Positions 24,947 through 37,512 of a stretch of DNA of 64,000 bases are shown in pieces. Numbering within the stretch: the stretch's first letter is position 1; each line of letters begins with the position of its first letter. Source of the DNA: Sitta carolinensis (Eukaryota; Chordata; Aves; Passeriformes; Sittidae); assembly GCA_032173965.1 (NCBI GenBank), contig CM063284.1, forward strand, positions 116,596,410 to 116,660,409, written 5' to 3'. The notes under the pieces were generated by a model. That model did no database searches, had not been told where the DNA came from, and saw only the letters and a program-made list of their open reading frames with translations. The position numbers were made by a program, and so were the translations under genes.

Positions 24947-27740
24947 TCCTCAAATTACCAATGGAAGGAGATTGCAAGGAGGTTGAATAATCTTGATCAA
25001 GGAGCCAGCTGTCTACCCTCCTCTAAACATGAATGTTAGAAGTTCTCAACAAGCAAACTATTTTGTGCTTTTGATTCATATTCAACTTTTAATTAATTTC
25101 CTTCTGTGCTTCAATCACTTCCAAACCCTCCCTTCTCTGGTCTTAAAGTCAAACAGTGGTATGGTGCACAGGAATAGTAAAATTCATCCTCTCAGTAACT
25201 GCTTAAATCTCATCTCTAATCCTCTAAACTCCTTGATTCAGGGTTGTTTAAATTGTTGTAAATATCTTTGAGGTGGATTATGCTGCTTAATTGCCACTAA
25301 GGGAATAATAATGTTATGTGTCTGTGCATACACATGATAATGTACATAGACACAGGCAGAAAATCCTTCTAGCAAAGAACATATTAAGTAATATTTTAAA
25401 CTACTCAGGATTTGGGAAAGCCTGTTAAAGGGATTAGAAACTAAATCCAAAACTGGACAAGAGGGAAAGGCAAAAATTTTCACAGATGACAATGATAGCA
25501 ACACACTATTTTCTCACTTTCTGTAAGTATATTTTCTTTAAACGTGGTCTGCACCACTGAATGAGAGCACATGATCTTTTCTAATAAGTCAACCTCAGCT
25601 ATGTAGAAGCTACGTGTTTGAGGAAGCATAGACACTAGTCTCACAAGAAGATGAGGTAGAATGTCCACCAGTAACATTTCTTTCTTTGGGAAGAAATAGT
25701 TTCTATCAACCTGAAAAAATCTGCATAAGTAAATAGCTAAAAATAGCTTTCTGTATGTGCATAATCCTGCTGAGTATCTTGTGACCAATGCACATGTGAA
25801 GATGTCTGGATAATTGAGGCCATAGGCTTTGTTCTGGAAATATGGAGTCAAATATAATCTTTCTAAAGAAACTATCTGTGACAGTAACTGTTCCTGAGAG
25901 TGGGAGAAAAGGAATATATCAAGAAGATTTTAGTTTTTAAAGTATTCATAAGAAGAAATATTATAATAGGTATTCAGAATTTTGGTTCTCATGAATGTGT
26001 ATGTCATTGTGAGTGCCTGCACTTCATTTTTACTCTTCATCTGCTCTGTCCTGCACACAAAGTACTGCAAATTAATTTTTCTGGAAGCAGCTCTGCTTGT
26101 CTGTGCTGACCCCTGACATAAACTGGGATCTACCACTTCCAGAGAACCAATTCGAAGTACTGTAAAGAAATGATTTTCAAAGAATTTACTGAAAAGGTTA
26201 ATGACTGAATAAAACAGCTGAAGCAAAACATCTAATGAATGAAAGAAGTCCTATAGACTTAACAGAAAAAAAAGTAATCTCAATACTGAATGTTTCAAAA
26301 TGGCAAGAAAATGCAATTGAAGTGAGCCTGTGAGGGCTAATTGTTGCCCAAAATTCATTCACTGCATAGAAGCAAGGGGATCATTGCACCTGTAAGTTTG
26401 AACATGAACATGGATTGAGTTTCAGAGGAAACATGCCTTGGGGCATTGCCTGTGTTTTATCATCTCAAATAAAGCTACTTTATTATGAACACAGTAATTG
26501 GTCGTACTTAAATGATTGTCCTCTTTCTAGGCACACTATATCTGGTTTTAACCTAGAGTTTATATTCTGTGATTAAGCCAGTTTAATCTTGTTCTGTGGT
26601 CAAAAGAAGAATCTCATCTCTGGAAGAGAAAATACTTATTCTTCTTACTACCCTTTGCCTATTCTTTGGCTCACCTGCCCGAGGTGTCTTTTTGATTCAA
26701 TACTCGTTAAAAGTGTTAATTTATAAAGCAGCACGTGGAAATATCTAGGGAACATTAATGTTACTGAAATCTCTTTAACATTCTTGTTCTACATGTCTTA
26801 TCTATTCTTCAGGCTCAAGGTCCTCTTTCTTTCCAGTGCTTGTACAGTATCTTGGAAAAAGGCTTTGATCCATGATCTGTCCTCCTTGGATCTGGCCAGA
26901 TCTTGGATCTGTACCTGTGTAGTGTGAAGCCAGCACAGCCACATTTGGAGCCACACCTGGTCATGAGTGTGATAAGGTCAAGGTTAGATGTGGTCTTGTG
27001 CAATCTGTGAATGCAGCAGGTTGCTCTGTGGTCCTGCTGCTCCTCGTGTACAGGCACAGGGGTGACAGGGATAATTTTGAATGCCATAAACAAGGTTAGT
27101 TTTTAAACAACTGGAGACAGAAGCAAGTGTCTCTCTTTAGAGTCAAAAGTCCATGTTGCACAGTACAATCTGTTTGGACTGCTAAATATATTTTGGGTTA
27201 TGTTCCTCTTTGTACAGTTATAGTTTTTTAATGTCTTATGCATTAATTCATCAAAGTATGCTTAGACACAGCTGGGAAGTAGCTTGATAAATCGGGATCT
27301 GCATGTACTTGATACTAGGTCCAATAAAGGACATGGTGACTGGCGAGGAAAGGGAGGCAGTTGCCCATTCCCAAGAAGGAGTCCAGGTCAGGCTCTTGGG
27401 TTCAGTGTTATCCCTGTAAAGCATCCCTGTGGAAGAGCTTTCCTGTAGGGAAAGACAGAAGGCAAAGGTTGCAGTACAGAAACTGAACCTGTTTCTCTAT
27501 CATTTATTTGCACTTACTGATAAAATGCAAATAAATGGAATACTTTGCACTTTTTATGGGAAGGGGATTTTTCCACTGATTTCTGCCAGCCTTCAGCCTT
27601 GGCTGTGTATGAGGCATTTGAAGGAAGAGACATTTAGTTTAGTTCTTTCATCATTATGATCTGTTCTATTGATCCCTTCCCACTGCCTGTGTTTGCTAAT
27701 TTCCTGGCATATATAAAAGGTGTTCTGTTTTTTGTAACAA
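24946..27740. other. Unannotated noncoding stretch
   Basis: About 2.8 kb of AT-rich DNA with only short frames (up to 123 codons on the minus strand at 25480-25851, no domain). No repeat family recognised. Confidence 0.5.
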
Positions 27741-27870
27741 AATTTACCAGCTCTGCCCATTCCAGAAACAGGAAACTGAGGCACAGGATTGGGAACTGGC
27801 CAGTCATCAGATCTGGAAGACAAGCCCAGCAATCACAATGTGCCATCTTCTGGCCCACTGTTGATTTTGG
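27741..27870 (-). repeat. Possible degraded MIR fragment
   Basis: A short 'caggaaactgaggcacagga' passage, followed by a weak continuation, resembles the core of a reversed MIR element. Only this block is clear, so it may be coincidental. Confidence 0.3.
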
Positions 27871-28499
27871 CAGATATTAAACTGTGCCCTAGGTTTAGTC
27901 ATCTACAATGGTGAGCAGCTTTTCAGTTGCTGGCAAGCAGGCTGGGTCCTCAGCAAAGCTGCTGGCGGCAGTCCATGGTTCTTCCATTTTCTTTTTTCCA
28001 GGTCATTTTTGCTTGTTAGGTCTTTTCATCCCCTTTTCATGGAAAGCATGATTTCAGAGGTGATCTGATTCCTCTACACAGGTAGTCAGAAATAATGGCT
28101 GTGATCATGCTTATTTACAAGGAAAAGGGATAAGAAGGAGGAAGAAAGACCAATAACATTATCCAAGATTCCATATTTGAGGGGATAGGTATGAAAAGGA
28201 ACAAATTTATCAACTGGATTTTTTCTGGACTGAAGGAATATGAGACGAAAAGGAAGAGAAACATATTCAGTAACAACCACTTCAGTACCAGTCATGGACA
28301 TACTGCAGTGGCTTTCATGCACATCAGTAGGACTCATATAAGTTCTAGAAGAAATCAAAACATATTGCAGCCTTTCCTCTTTGATAAATAAAATATAAGT
28401 AAGAATCTCCTCAAAGAGAGTAACTGGATTTAAGTCATACATAGATCAGAATACTGCCCCCAAATAAACTGGTGGATTCTTTTGTTAACAGATCATTTA
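27871..28499. other. Unannotated stretch
   Basis: No gene or repeat recognised. A 118-codon minus-strand frame at 28086-28442 lacks any recognisable motif. Confidence 0.5.
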
Positions 28500-28523
28500 T
28501 AAAAAAAAAAAAAAAAAAAAAAT
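28500..28523. repeat. Poly-A tract, about 23 bases
   Basis: A perfect A run. No processed gene copy is visible next to it, so I treat it as a simple homopolymer rather than a retrocopy tail. Confidence 0.9.
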
Positions 28524-29129
28524 TGTGATATGCTTGAAAGAAACAGTAGCTGATGTGAGGGCTCTTGAATAGTTCATCCTGGTGTTGGGAGAGATGTGGC
28601 TACATAGAAGGCAAGTACACACCCATTCACATCCACAGCATAGATGGAGTGCTTCTTCAGCTTGTGTTTTGAAGGTGGAAGGAGGGAAAAAAATGTGCAA
28701 GAAAACAAGTAAAAAGGGAAAAAATACTCCCAGAGTAAGATACCAGAAAGAAATTTTTAACAACAAATATCCTAAATATGAGTTGAGGTGGGAAAGTCTG
28801 TGTCCACATAGGCAAAGCAGAAAAACTGGCCCATGAAGAGTCAGAGCAGGGACTGGACTGCTGAAAGGTTATCAAAATATTTTCAAGGGATTGGGATGTT
28901 TTCCAGACATATTTCACCTTGAAACAGAGACAGTGATTTGTCCAGGACGGTGCCTGTGCAACCACTGCACTAAAGGTGAAGAGGGAGCAGCAGTGCATGG
29001 AGAGAGGCGGTGTCAGTGCTGCAGGTGCCGCACCCCCCTCCAGGTGCTGACCTGGGGCCACCCTCCACACGGGCAAATGCTGCGTTTGCCTAAGCCTGGT
29101 GACCTCTTCCGAGTACAACAAACTGCTCA
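28524..29129. other. Unannotated stretch
   Basis: A purine-rich passage (28670-28740) and a GC-richer passage (28960-29060) without a recognised gene. The 157-codon minus-strand frame at 28657-29130 shows no known domain and its composition is consistent with chance. Confidence 0.45.
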
Positions 29130-29560
29130 TTACTGAGTGCCTGTAACGAAAGACATGCTAACCCACCTTGGCAGGAGCAAAAATAGCCTCAGCGCTTGGT
29201 GCCAGAGATAAATATTGGCGAATGCTATTGGATAAAGAAAGCAACCACCTCACTATGTCTTGGACACCAGCAGGTAGCTGCAGATGGTGGAATATGCTGT
29301 TTTGGATCAAACCTGCAGTGGAAGAATACTTCTGCTGCCAACAAGATGCGCTAACAGGACTCTCAGGGATCAGAGGTGTGGATGATGGCATTCTGCGGTA
29401 GAGCTGCAGAGACCCTGAAATGGAAACTGCCATAGATCACACTCTTGTTTGTTTGCTGTGATGAATCAAGAAAATAAAGTCACAGTAAAATGCTAATAAT
29501 TGTCCTATCCTCAGTAATAATAACATTGCAGCAGACTGTAGCATCAGACCCTGGGCACTT
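29130..29560. promoter_or_regulatory. Candidate conserved noncoding element
   Basis: Low-repeat sequence with a cluster of site-like words: an AAAAATAGC MEF2-like word, two ATTGG inverted CCAAT words, an adjacent pair of E-boxes (CAGGTAGCTGCAGATG, near 29270) and several TAAT/ATAAA words near the end. It looks like unique, constrained DNA. Conservation was not tested. Confidence 0.25.
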
Positions 29561-30624
29561 AGAGCATGTGAACATTCAATGTGAAAGCAGGAGCTGTGAA
29601 GAAGCACTGGATAAACCTGCCAGTCAGGGCTCATGAGCATTTGTGGGGCTTGGGGAAATAGGAAGTGCTGCTATGGGTGGTGAGAATAGGCTTCATTCCC
29701 ATGAGCCTGGAGCAAAATTGGGAGGGTCTTTCTACAGCAGCCCTCTTTAATTGACCCATTTTGGTATGGGTCATATGGAGGACACACTGAACTACTTGGT
29801 GCCACCAAAATTAAACAGTAGGTCATCTTGGCAGCTGTGTAGTTTCAAATCCAAAATACACATCTACTTCCAGGAAGGGGTTTTTATTTTACTTTGGAGT
29901 GAAGCACAGTCATACCAGGCCTTTAGTCACATTGGGTCTTCCCCCATCACAGAGAGGCAGCTGGGAAAGCTATTAAAATTCCGAGCTGTGGCTTTAAGAA
30001 GGTTCAGGGAGCAAACAAAACACATAGCAAGCCAGCCTTGAACTCTGAAGGAACTCTGTCTCAAGTATCAGCCCCTATAACACTCAATGTCAAGATACTT
30101 CTCTATGGCATTGCCTATGGCTAGCAGTACTGGATAAAGGATCGGAGGAGAAAGAAAAGATGTGTAGGAAGGATATAGCCTACCACAACAAAGACCTTCC
30201 CCACTGGTGTTCAGAGATGCAGTTACAGGCAGAACTTTTTCCTTGAGACATGTGAGGCACAGAAAGGCAAGCTGCACTGATCAGGCTGCAAAATTCCCAG
30301 TTTGGGAAAGATGGTGGTGCATGGGCTTCTCTATTGCTGATGCCAAAAATTTGTCAAGTTTTACAAATAGACAGATTGGATTCATTTCTATGTACATTCT
30401 ACTGAAATCTGATTAGACAAATGCTGAAGGCATATAGGTTTTAGAGTGATCAACTGCAGTACAAAGGCAAAAGTCGCTCCCTCCCACCTTGCCTTCTCCC
30501 GGCAAGAAAAATATATTTCTAGATGCAGGTGTTAGGCATGATTCTCATGTACGGACTTCAGAGGAATATACTGGCAAGCTAAATCTAAAAGCAAGCCTAG
30601 GGAGTGGTGTTTAATTTTGCACTG
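29561..30624. other. Unannotated stretch
   Basis: Ordinary noncoding DNA with only short frames. No repeat recognised. Confidence 0.5.
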
Positions 30625-30790
30625 GAACTTGGGAGATCAGTGACTCACTAGGGGGCCAAATGAAAGTCTTTTTACCCCTCTAAGCCTTCATTTGCCTATC
30701 TGGAGAAGAACTGCTGCAATATTTGCCTCTGTAAAATGTGCTACTTGCAACTGGGCATTATCATCGTCTGAAACAAATGTGACAAACGGA
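30625..30790 (+). repeat. Degraded MIR SINE
   Basis: The plus strand shows, in MIR order, a 'gatcagtgactcac' segment, a 'cccctctaagccttcatttgcc' segment, a 'ctctgtaaaatg' segment and a 'gggcattatcatc' segment. These match the conserved core and the beginning of the 3' half, with insertions. Orientation is opposite to the copy at 20441-20600. Confidence 0.55.
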
Positions 30791-31189
30791 ATGCTGCGTG
30801 ATAAACAGCTTCCTCATCCCCGAGTTGGGAACACAAGGCTGGGATTGTGTGGGAACTGTGAGAACGCAGCACATGACCAGAATCGTGTATGGGTGGCAGC
30901 AGGATAGGCAGGGAAGGAGAAAGCCTGAATGTTGTCCTGTGTCAGAATTCTCTCTCCTGCTTGAACACCGAATAGTAAGGTCAGCTGTGATTTTAAACAA
31001 CTCAAAGAGCAATTCCTAATCTTTTTCCATGTGGACTTCCATTTCCTGGATATCTCACATAATACTACATGCTTTTTTTGGATCAAAAGTCTCATCAGGA
31101 TGACTCTGTTTCCATTTCTATGATACAATTATAGGGATAACACTCAGGTAGCCAGGCTAAATGATCCGCATTTTTTGTTCATTGCAGGA
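30791..31189. other. Unannotated stretch
   Basis: Overlapping frames on both strands near 30761-31128 carry no recognisable domain. Confidence 0.5.
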
Positions 31190-31720
31190 AGTGGGCCAGC
31201 TGCTTACGTGATGGGCGAGCTCTCCGAGGCCACGCATGCAGTGAGATGCTGTGCCAGTTGTCTGGGTGGCTCTGCTTTTCCCAAGGGAATGAGTCACTGA
31301 CGCACTTACTGCTGCTCCACCCCTGGTATTGGTTTCTAATATCTTACCCTGGCGGGAGACCAGGAATCCAGGAAGACCAGATTTGGGTCCAGGCTCCTGT
31401 TCTGTTTCCTTCCCTTTATGGCAGTAATGGATTTCCTGCGCTTCCCTCCCTTCCCTCTACTACTTCTTTATAGATGTGAACATTATAGAGCTCAGAGAAA
31501 ATGGATTACCAGGCAACGCTTGTCATTGCCACCACTCTGTCACCCATTTGTCTGTTTGCAGAACCAGACTCATTGTGCAGAGGTTTTTAATTGCTGTATT
31601 TGTTTTAGCAATGTTGTGTGAGGCCATGGTGTTTCAAAGCCATGGCAGGCTGGGGAGATATTGTGCCTGTCGCCTACATTTCTCCATCTGCAGCAAATCA
31701 TTGAGAGAGGCTTCTGGGTG
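31190..31720. promoter_or_regulatory. Candidate conserved noncoding element
   Basis: Contains an RFX-type word (TTACCAGGCAACG near 31505), several CAGCTG/CATTTG E-box-like words and CpG-containing sequence at 31205-31240, in non-repetitive DNA. Composition suggests regulatory sequence. The short frames crossing it are not convincing coding exons. Confidence 0.25.
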
Positions 31721-34700
31721 TTTCCTGCAACCTCTGGATGGGGTGAGTCAGCATTCCGTTAAAGGGTTCACAACCATTGTCATTTCCTCCCCCTCAACAT
31801 GGCGTGTGGCCAGGGGCACCTGCAGAGCCAGGGGAGTGGAGTTACAAATGGGTGCACCTCCCTGATATGAAGCTAGTGTTTTGGTGAAGGCATCTGTGCC
31901 AGTGCCACCCACCGTGTGCAGCCAGCAGGGAAGGGAGTGATGGAGGGCCTCATTAGACAGGCTGGTACTTGTGGCTGGCAAGTGCTGGCTGACAGCATCT
32001 CTGTGCTCCTCTCGAGCCGTAGGCATGCTCTGCCCTTCACTCCACAGGAGCACCCTGAGACAGGAGCTGCTGTTCAGAGGGATGCCTTTGAAAAATGAAT
32101 AGGATCAAAAGTATTTTTGGGGTTGCTATTTCATTAGCAGTGCTTGTAAAGTTTTCTGAGAAGTGTGACTATTTCCTGCTTCTAGCCAGGCTTTTAATTC
32201 ACACCACACCAGTCTTTACCCCACCTCCCACTAGCCTCTTGCCTGCTAAAGCTGTTCGTCCTCAAACCTGCTCCTGCACTCTTCCCAGCCCCTCTTGTTG
32301 GATGTTGGATGCCAAGCCTCTGTCCTGCACCAACTCTCCGAATCAGGCTGTTGATGCCCAACAGTGATGATGCAAACCCTCTACACATGTGGTTGTTGGT
32401 GCCCTATATCTGCTGCTGTTGGGGAACACAAGTAGCTCCATTGCAGGGAAGGGTGGGAGGTGATTATGGCTTCTCAGGCTCTCAGTCAGGAGATGCTTCA
32501 ATTCTTTCATCCTCTTTCTCCACTAATACAAGTTGAACCAGTCCCTATTGCTACTGCTTATCCCCATTTCACAAAACTGGGTTGAGATCTCCTTTCCTAT
32601 GTGTGAGGCCACCATTTCTCACACATAAGGCCCACCCAAACTACTTTAGGCGTTGCTTCTTCATTTTCTGTTTTGCCTTACACTGCTCAGATAATTTGAT
32701 ATTCATGAAGGGAATGATAAATTTATAAGAGTGATGGCAAATTTTTCAGGAATCTCTGTATAAGCATCTCACATCCCTGGAAGGCTGTCATTATATATGT
32801 TGCTAATTAAATTTTTTAAAAAATCCCAAACAAATTTACATGGGAGAGTAGTTTTAATTTAAAAAAATTGTATTTCTATTTACAGCCAAGAAAATTGATG
32901 TCTTTAAAAATCTAACAGTATTATTTGCAACAGTTGGGTTGGTTTATGAAGCTGCTAAATGTAGAGAGAGCAGTCTCTGGGACAGTGATTTTATACTTCA
33001 GAATACTAGTAATCTGTTTGTCCTTGCTTAACTTCTTCTATGCCATGCCCCAGTTCACATTTGGAGCTATATTTTATCTCCAAGTTCCTATTATTTCTTG
33101 CAGGTTAGCACAACATATGACCTATGACATTGCAGCCATAAAGAAAGTAGGCACATGTGATTTTTCCTTCAGTTTTCATATCTCAGTGCTCTGCCATTTA
33201 ATTTAGTTTCCCAGGTGCTGACAGCTGGTAATGCTCTTAACTGCTCTCCCCTGTTGGTAAGTTATGGATATTTCCTAACTGGAGTTTAATTGTGTAACTT
33301 TACTTCACTCGAAATGCCAAAGGTCCCAGGAATCCATTCCTCCTTCAGGCTGATTATGGCACTAGAGATAATACTGTTTGCGGATGGTGAACCTAAATCC
33401 CTGATGAGTGTCTTCTAAGGCAAACTGACATTTATGGTGCTCCTTTTTATGACATGACTGTCCAGAGCTGGCCCAAGGACAAAATCCCCCAATTTTTTAG
33501 GTTACATCTTCCATAAAACAAACATAAAAAACTGTGGTTTGAGTTTCTCACTCGTGCTCAAAGAGACAATAGCAATAAGAGATTTAAAGGAAGAGCTGTT
33601 CTGTAGGTACCAAAGGTAGGAGCAGGGTATTGCCCAACCCAGCACTGTGAAGCAGGATTTGGTCCTACAAGTACTATCTCATATCTGCCATATTCAGTCT
33701 ATGTTTCTCCCGTCTTCTTTAGAATGACATCTCCCTGCTCTCAGTGTTAGGCACACTGTGCAGTGTCAGGCTGTCTCATCAACAGGACATTGGTGTGGTC
33801 CTTCCTTGGTGGCCTTGGCAAGGTAGTCAGGATGTTAGGGGTGACCTTGGAGTCCGTCTTGTGAACCTGTTGTCCTCCATCCTTCAGCCAGTATCAATGA
33901 TGGTTGCCTTGTTTCCCAAGTGGGCAGAGTGACACCAGTGACATTGCATCCGCTCGGGCTCCTGCTCTCTGGAGCAAACCTGGCCAAGGGACCCCAGAGA
34001 CTGAGACTTCATAGTGAGAAAGTGCACATGACCTGTAGGACCACAAGTATGTCACACAGAGCAGGCATCAGCCTTACCCAACATCAGCCTTCCTGAACCT
34101 CACTGGGAGTTAGAGACCAAAATGCCTATTGGGAGACTGTCATGGAGTTTACCCATAGCTTTGCTCAAAGGGTAAAGTAGACCTTCACTGTTTCCTTGGG
34201 GGTAAACTGTGGTTAGACTGTGAGAGCAATAAATTGAGGGTAATGAGCAATAAAATAATGGTGAAATGTTGAAACAGGGAGGTTAAGGTGAGGAGGGCAG
34301 GACTGATTGATGTTCCCTCTCTGAAAGGTGAACTCACTTTGCCCAATGCCATGACTATTCAATGCTTCTATGGCATCTCTTAGATGGAGATAAAGAAAAC
34401 TTGATAAAAAAATAAATACATTGTTGCTTTTGTTCTGCCTCTACTCTCATACATATTCATATATTCTCTGTGTACCTGGGAATATCTAACCTGTGCATGG
34501 AGGTATCAGCTTTGATGGGTTATGCTCCTTCTCCCTAGGAGAGAATAGAGGAAAACTTGTGGGAACCATTCTGAATTGGGTCCACAAGTTTCAACTTCTT
34601 GTGAAAGAAGTTTGGCAAAACTTGACCCTCATTTTATAAATCCTCAACAAGTTGGCTGAGATTCCACTTCTTATTGTTTTTGCTTTTCTCTGCAGCTGCC

Positions 34701-37084
34701 AACTGCTTGCTGCCTGTTCAGCAGCTGATGGGGAAGGATTGGCCCAGTGGGAGGAGGTGTTATAATCCTCCTGGAGCAGCTGCCCCAGCTTTGCCGCTTG
34801 CTAGTGTAGCTTGGAGGCAAAAGGACCAGTTTTTCCCCTCCCAGGTACATGAACACTCCTGGGGGCCTTGCATGAGGCATGGGAAGGATGGTGAGACAGT
34901 GTTTCACTGGAGGGCTTGGAGATGTGCTGCAGCAGGCAAAAGACCCCATGCATAGAGAGACCTGCATGTCTTCTGCGCCTTTTTCCAGGCACTCTGGGAT
35001 TTCATGATACTGAATTGTGAGTTAGCCTGACACAGATCCAATGAAGGGAAGGTAGGAAGGAGCAGACATTTTTTTTTTTTTTTGTCCAGTTGGTATAGAC
35101 GGCTGGCTGCTAATCACCATTAGTGCTTCTGTAGGAAGAAAACTGCTGGAAGAGGTCCTTGTCCTTCTCAATGCATTTCCTCTCTGCTCCTTTCCCTACT
35201 ACATTTTTCTGTCCCATGCCACAGTTACATTAAGGCAGCTATTTCTGGTGTCATCTAAAACAGACCAGAAGGGTTTTTTTCTGGTTTTGCTAATACCAGC
35301 TATTTCACTGATTTAGTTTAAAGGGTATCAGCACACTTAGGAGTGATAAATGGGAAGGAGGAGGGAGAGTAACAAATAGCTGTGGGTGAGAAAAGGCAGA
35401 ATCCTTCTTTGGCAGCTTTGCCATTAGATAATTGTGGTGTGGAAAGCACCTTCAGATGTCCACTGACATTGGCATTTGGGCCCCGATTCCAAAAAACATG
35501 CTGAGCGTGCTTCACTGCTGCTCTGTTTCTTCATTCTTAGTAAATTGTCAAGTAAGCACATGTCCAAGGCACCCACTGACTAGTCACTGGGGCTTAGAGA
35601 GAGGAGAAAAGTAAATACTGCTAGCTCTGTTCTGATGAAATGGGCAGAAAATAGACAAAGCAATTTGAACAGAAATAAAATATGCAGCCTGTGTTCTCCT
35701 TCAGCAGGTATTGGAGTGGTGCAGTGTTTTGCTGAATTGCCTGTGGGTTTACTATAGCATTCATCTCTAGTATTTGAGGCTTACAGATATATTTAGGTTT
35801 CTGCTTCTGCATAGGTGACAAACTTGTGGTCTTGAAAGAGCTCCATGGGGCTGTATCTGATTTATTCCAGTGAGTAGTTTGGTTTTCTTGACTGAGATTT
35901 CTCTTGATTTCTGCCAGTGAAGTGGAACAGAGCTCTGGGTATACTGGAAATGCATACTGGAAATTGCTGCAGGGACTACACAGTGCTAACACACTTTTGC
36001 TGATCACCCTGATTGCCTAAGGATTACCTGATTAAACTTTTGATTTAAATGCTGCATGTCTTGATAGACAAGGTCACAGTTATGCAGCCTGAAGTGCCAC
36101 CTAGAGTCTTACTTCATATATCTTTGATAACATTGTTCCCAGGACCATTTTTGAAGGTCAAGAGCTGGATAGTAGGGGCAAGATGAGCAAGATATCTTCA
36201 GAGGTCTAAGAAATTACAGCAGTGAAAATTAAGCAGTTGGATGAGCAGACCACCATTGCTGGAAACTCCTGATTACTGTTCCCACTTCTTTGCCTGAACT
36301 CTCCCTCTCACACAGAGATGTGGGAAGGCAATGGGGTCAAATGGGAATTCCATGGGACACAATTGCTGTGGGGTCTGCTTTGGACAGCAGATGTAGCCAG
36401 AACTGTGTTAGCCAGAGGTGTCTGCAAGCAGGCCCTCAGGACCATTTGGTGTTCCCAGGCTCCCCCAGTGCACCCATCAGCCTCCTCTGTGCCTTGGAGG
36501 AAAGTGAGCCAGCTGAAGGGACATTTCACCCTCCTTCTGGGAAAGTGTGCTGCTCAAGATGTTCCATGCATGACACCTGCTCCCTGCCAGGTCCTGCTGG
36601 GTGCAAACAGATCTGCTCCTTCCCTTCAACCTGTAATGCTATGCTCAGTCCTTGTCCCTGCACACAGCAAGCTGAGATGGGATTTCTCATCCTGACTCCT
36701 TTCCCTGCCAGTGTGCGTCATTTTCCCCCTGAATGCTCCTGGAGGGCAGGCTTTTCCTTTCTCCCGTGTCTCCTGAGCTCACACATTAAATTGGAAAGAC
36801 CTTTCTGATCCCTCACACATTCTGCCACTGAAAGTAAGCCCCCGTGGTTCTTGGAAGGTAAATTTGCCCCCTTTCTTAGGGTTTTCTGGGATAACTGTGT
36901 GGGAATGACTGAAATCACCGGAGGAATGAGTTCAGAGTCGTGCGAAAAAAGCCAAGCCTGTACCCGCAGATCCTCATGTTTCCTATATACAATATCTTGT
37001 AGCATTCTGAAACCGATTTCGTTTTTAGCTATATTGAGTATAAAAGCTTTTCCTTCACCTTACAGAATCAATCGGCCCATAGTG
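31721..37084. other. Unannotated noncoding stretch
   Basis: More than 5 kb with no supported gene. AT-rich at 32690-32890, a T16 run at 35067-35083 and GC-richer passages at 34680-35000 and 36400-36800. The longest frame (172 codons, 36290-36808) overlaps frames in other phases and both strands and has no domain I recognise. Confidence 0.45.
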
Positions 37085-37215
37085 GGTCTTTATTCCCATT
37101 CAAATTAAGGGCTATTCCATACCGAAAATGCACTAATGTAACTAAATTGATTTCTAACTTGATTTTAGTTAAATGGGTGTAGTTCCCTGCGGGGATACAC
37201 TTAAATCAGTCGAAG
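37085..37215 (+). repeat. Possible ancient DNA-transposon (MITE-like) relic
   Basis: The passage from 'gcactaatgtaactaaattg' through 'cttgattttagttaaatggg' to 'ccctgcggggatacacttaa' resembles a short nonautonomous DNA element seen in many amniote genomes. It contains an internal inverted pair, TAACTAAATT against GATTTTAGTTA. I cannot name the family and did not see target-site duplications. Confidence 0.4.
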
Positions 37216-37446
37216 AGAGGGTAAATTATGCATCTTTGTATATTTCTCTGTGATTTATCTTAATTAGGTGTAAAGGGATCTCAGGGTAACCAAGGCTCAG
37301 ACCACAGGTAAAAAAAGCCCGCACAGATCCTGGGGATGCTTAGCAACTCTCCTAAAGTGCCAAACGCTCTTAACTCCTGGCGTAGAGTGCCGGAGGTGTT
37401 CGCTGCCTCACAAGTGTTTCGCACTTCTAGAGATCAGGCCCGCATT
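37216..37446. other. Unannotated, locally CpG-containing stretch
   Basis: About a dozen CpG sites at 37310-37450, above the local background but below a CpG island. No gene recognised. Confidence 0.45.
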
Positions 37447-37512
37447 GTCGCTCTGTGTGTCTGTGTGTGTGTGTCTGTGTCTCTTGTGTGTGTTGTGTGT
37501 GTGTGTGTGGCC
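37447..37512. repeat. Imperfect GT microsatellite
   Basis: GT repeats interrupted by CTGT and CTCT units. A C run lies about 40 bases downstream at 37548-37557. Confidence 0.9.

Noticed and set aside
28500..28523. Poly-A tail of a processed pseudogene
   Set aside because: No gene-like sequence adjoins the A run on either side.
28657..29130. 157-codon minus-strand frame
   Set aside because: No motif or homology that I can see, and it crosses purine-rich low-complexity sequence.
36290..36808. 172-codon plus-strand frame
   Set aside because: Overlaps a second long frame in another phase and frames on the opposite strand. Composition is random and no domain is recognisable.
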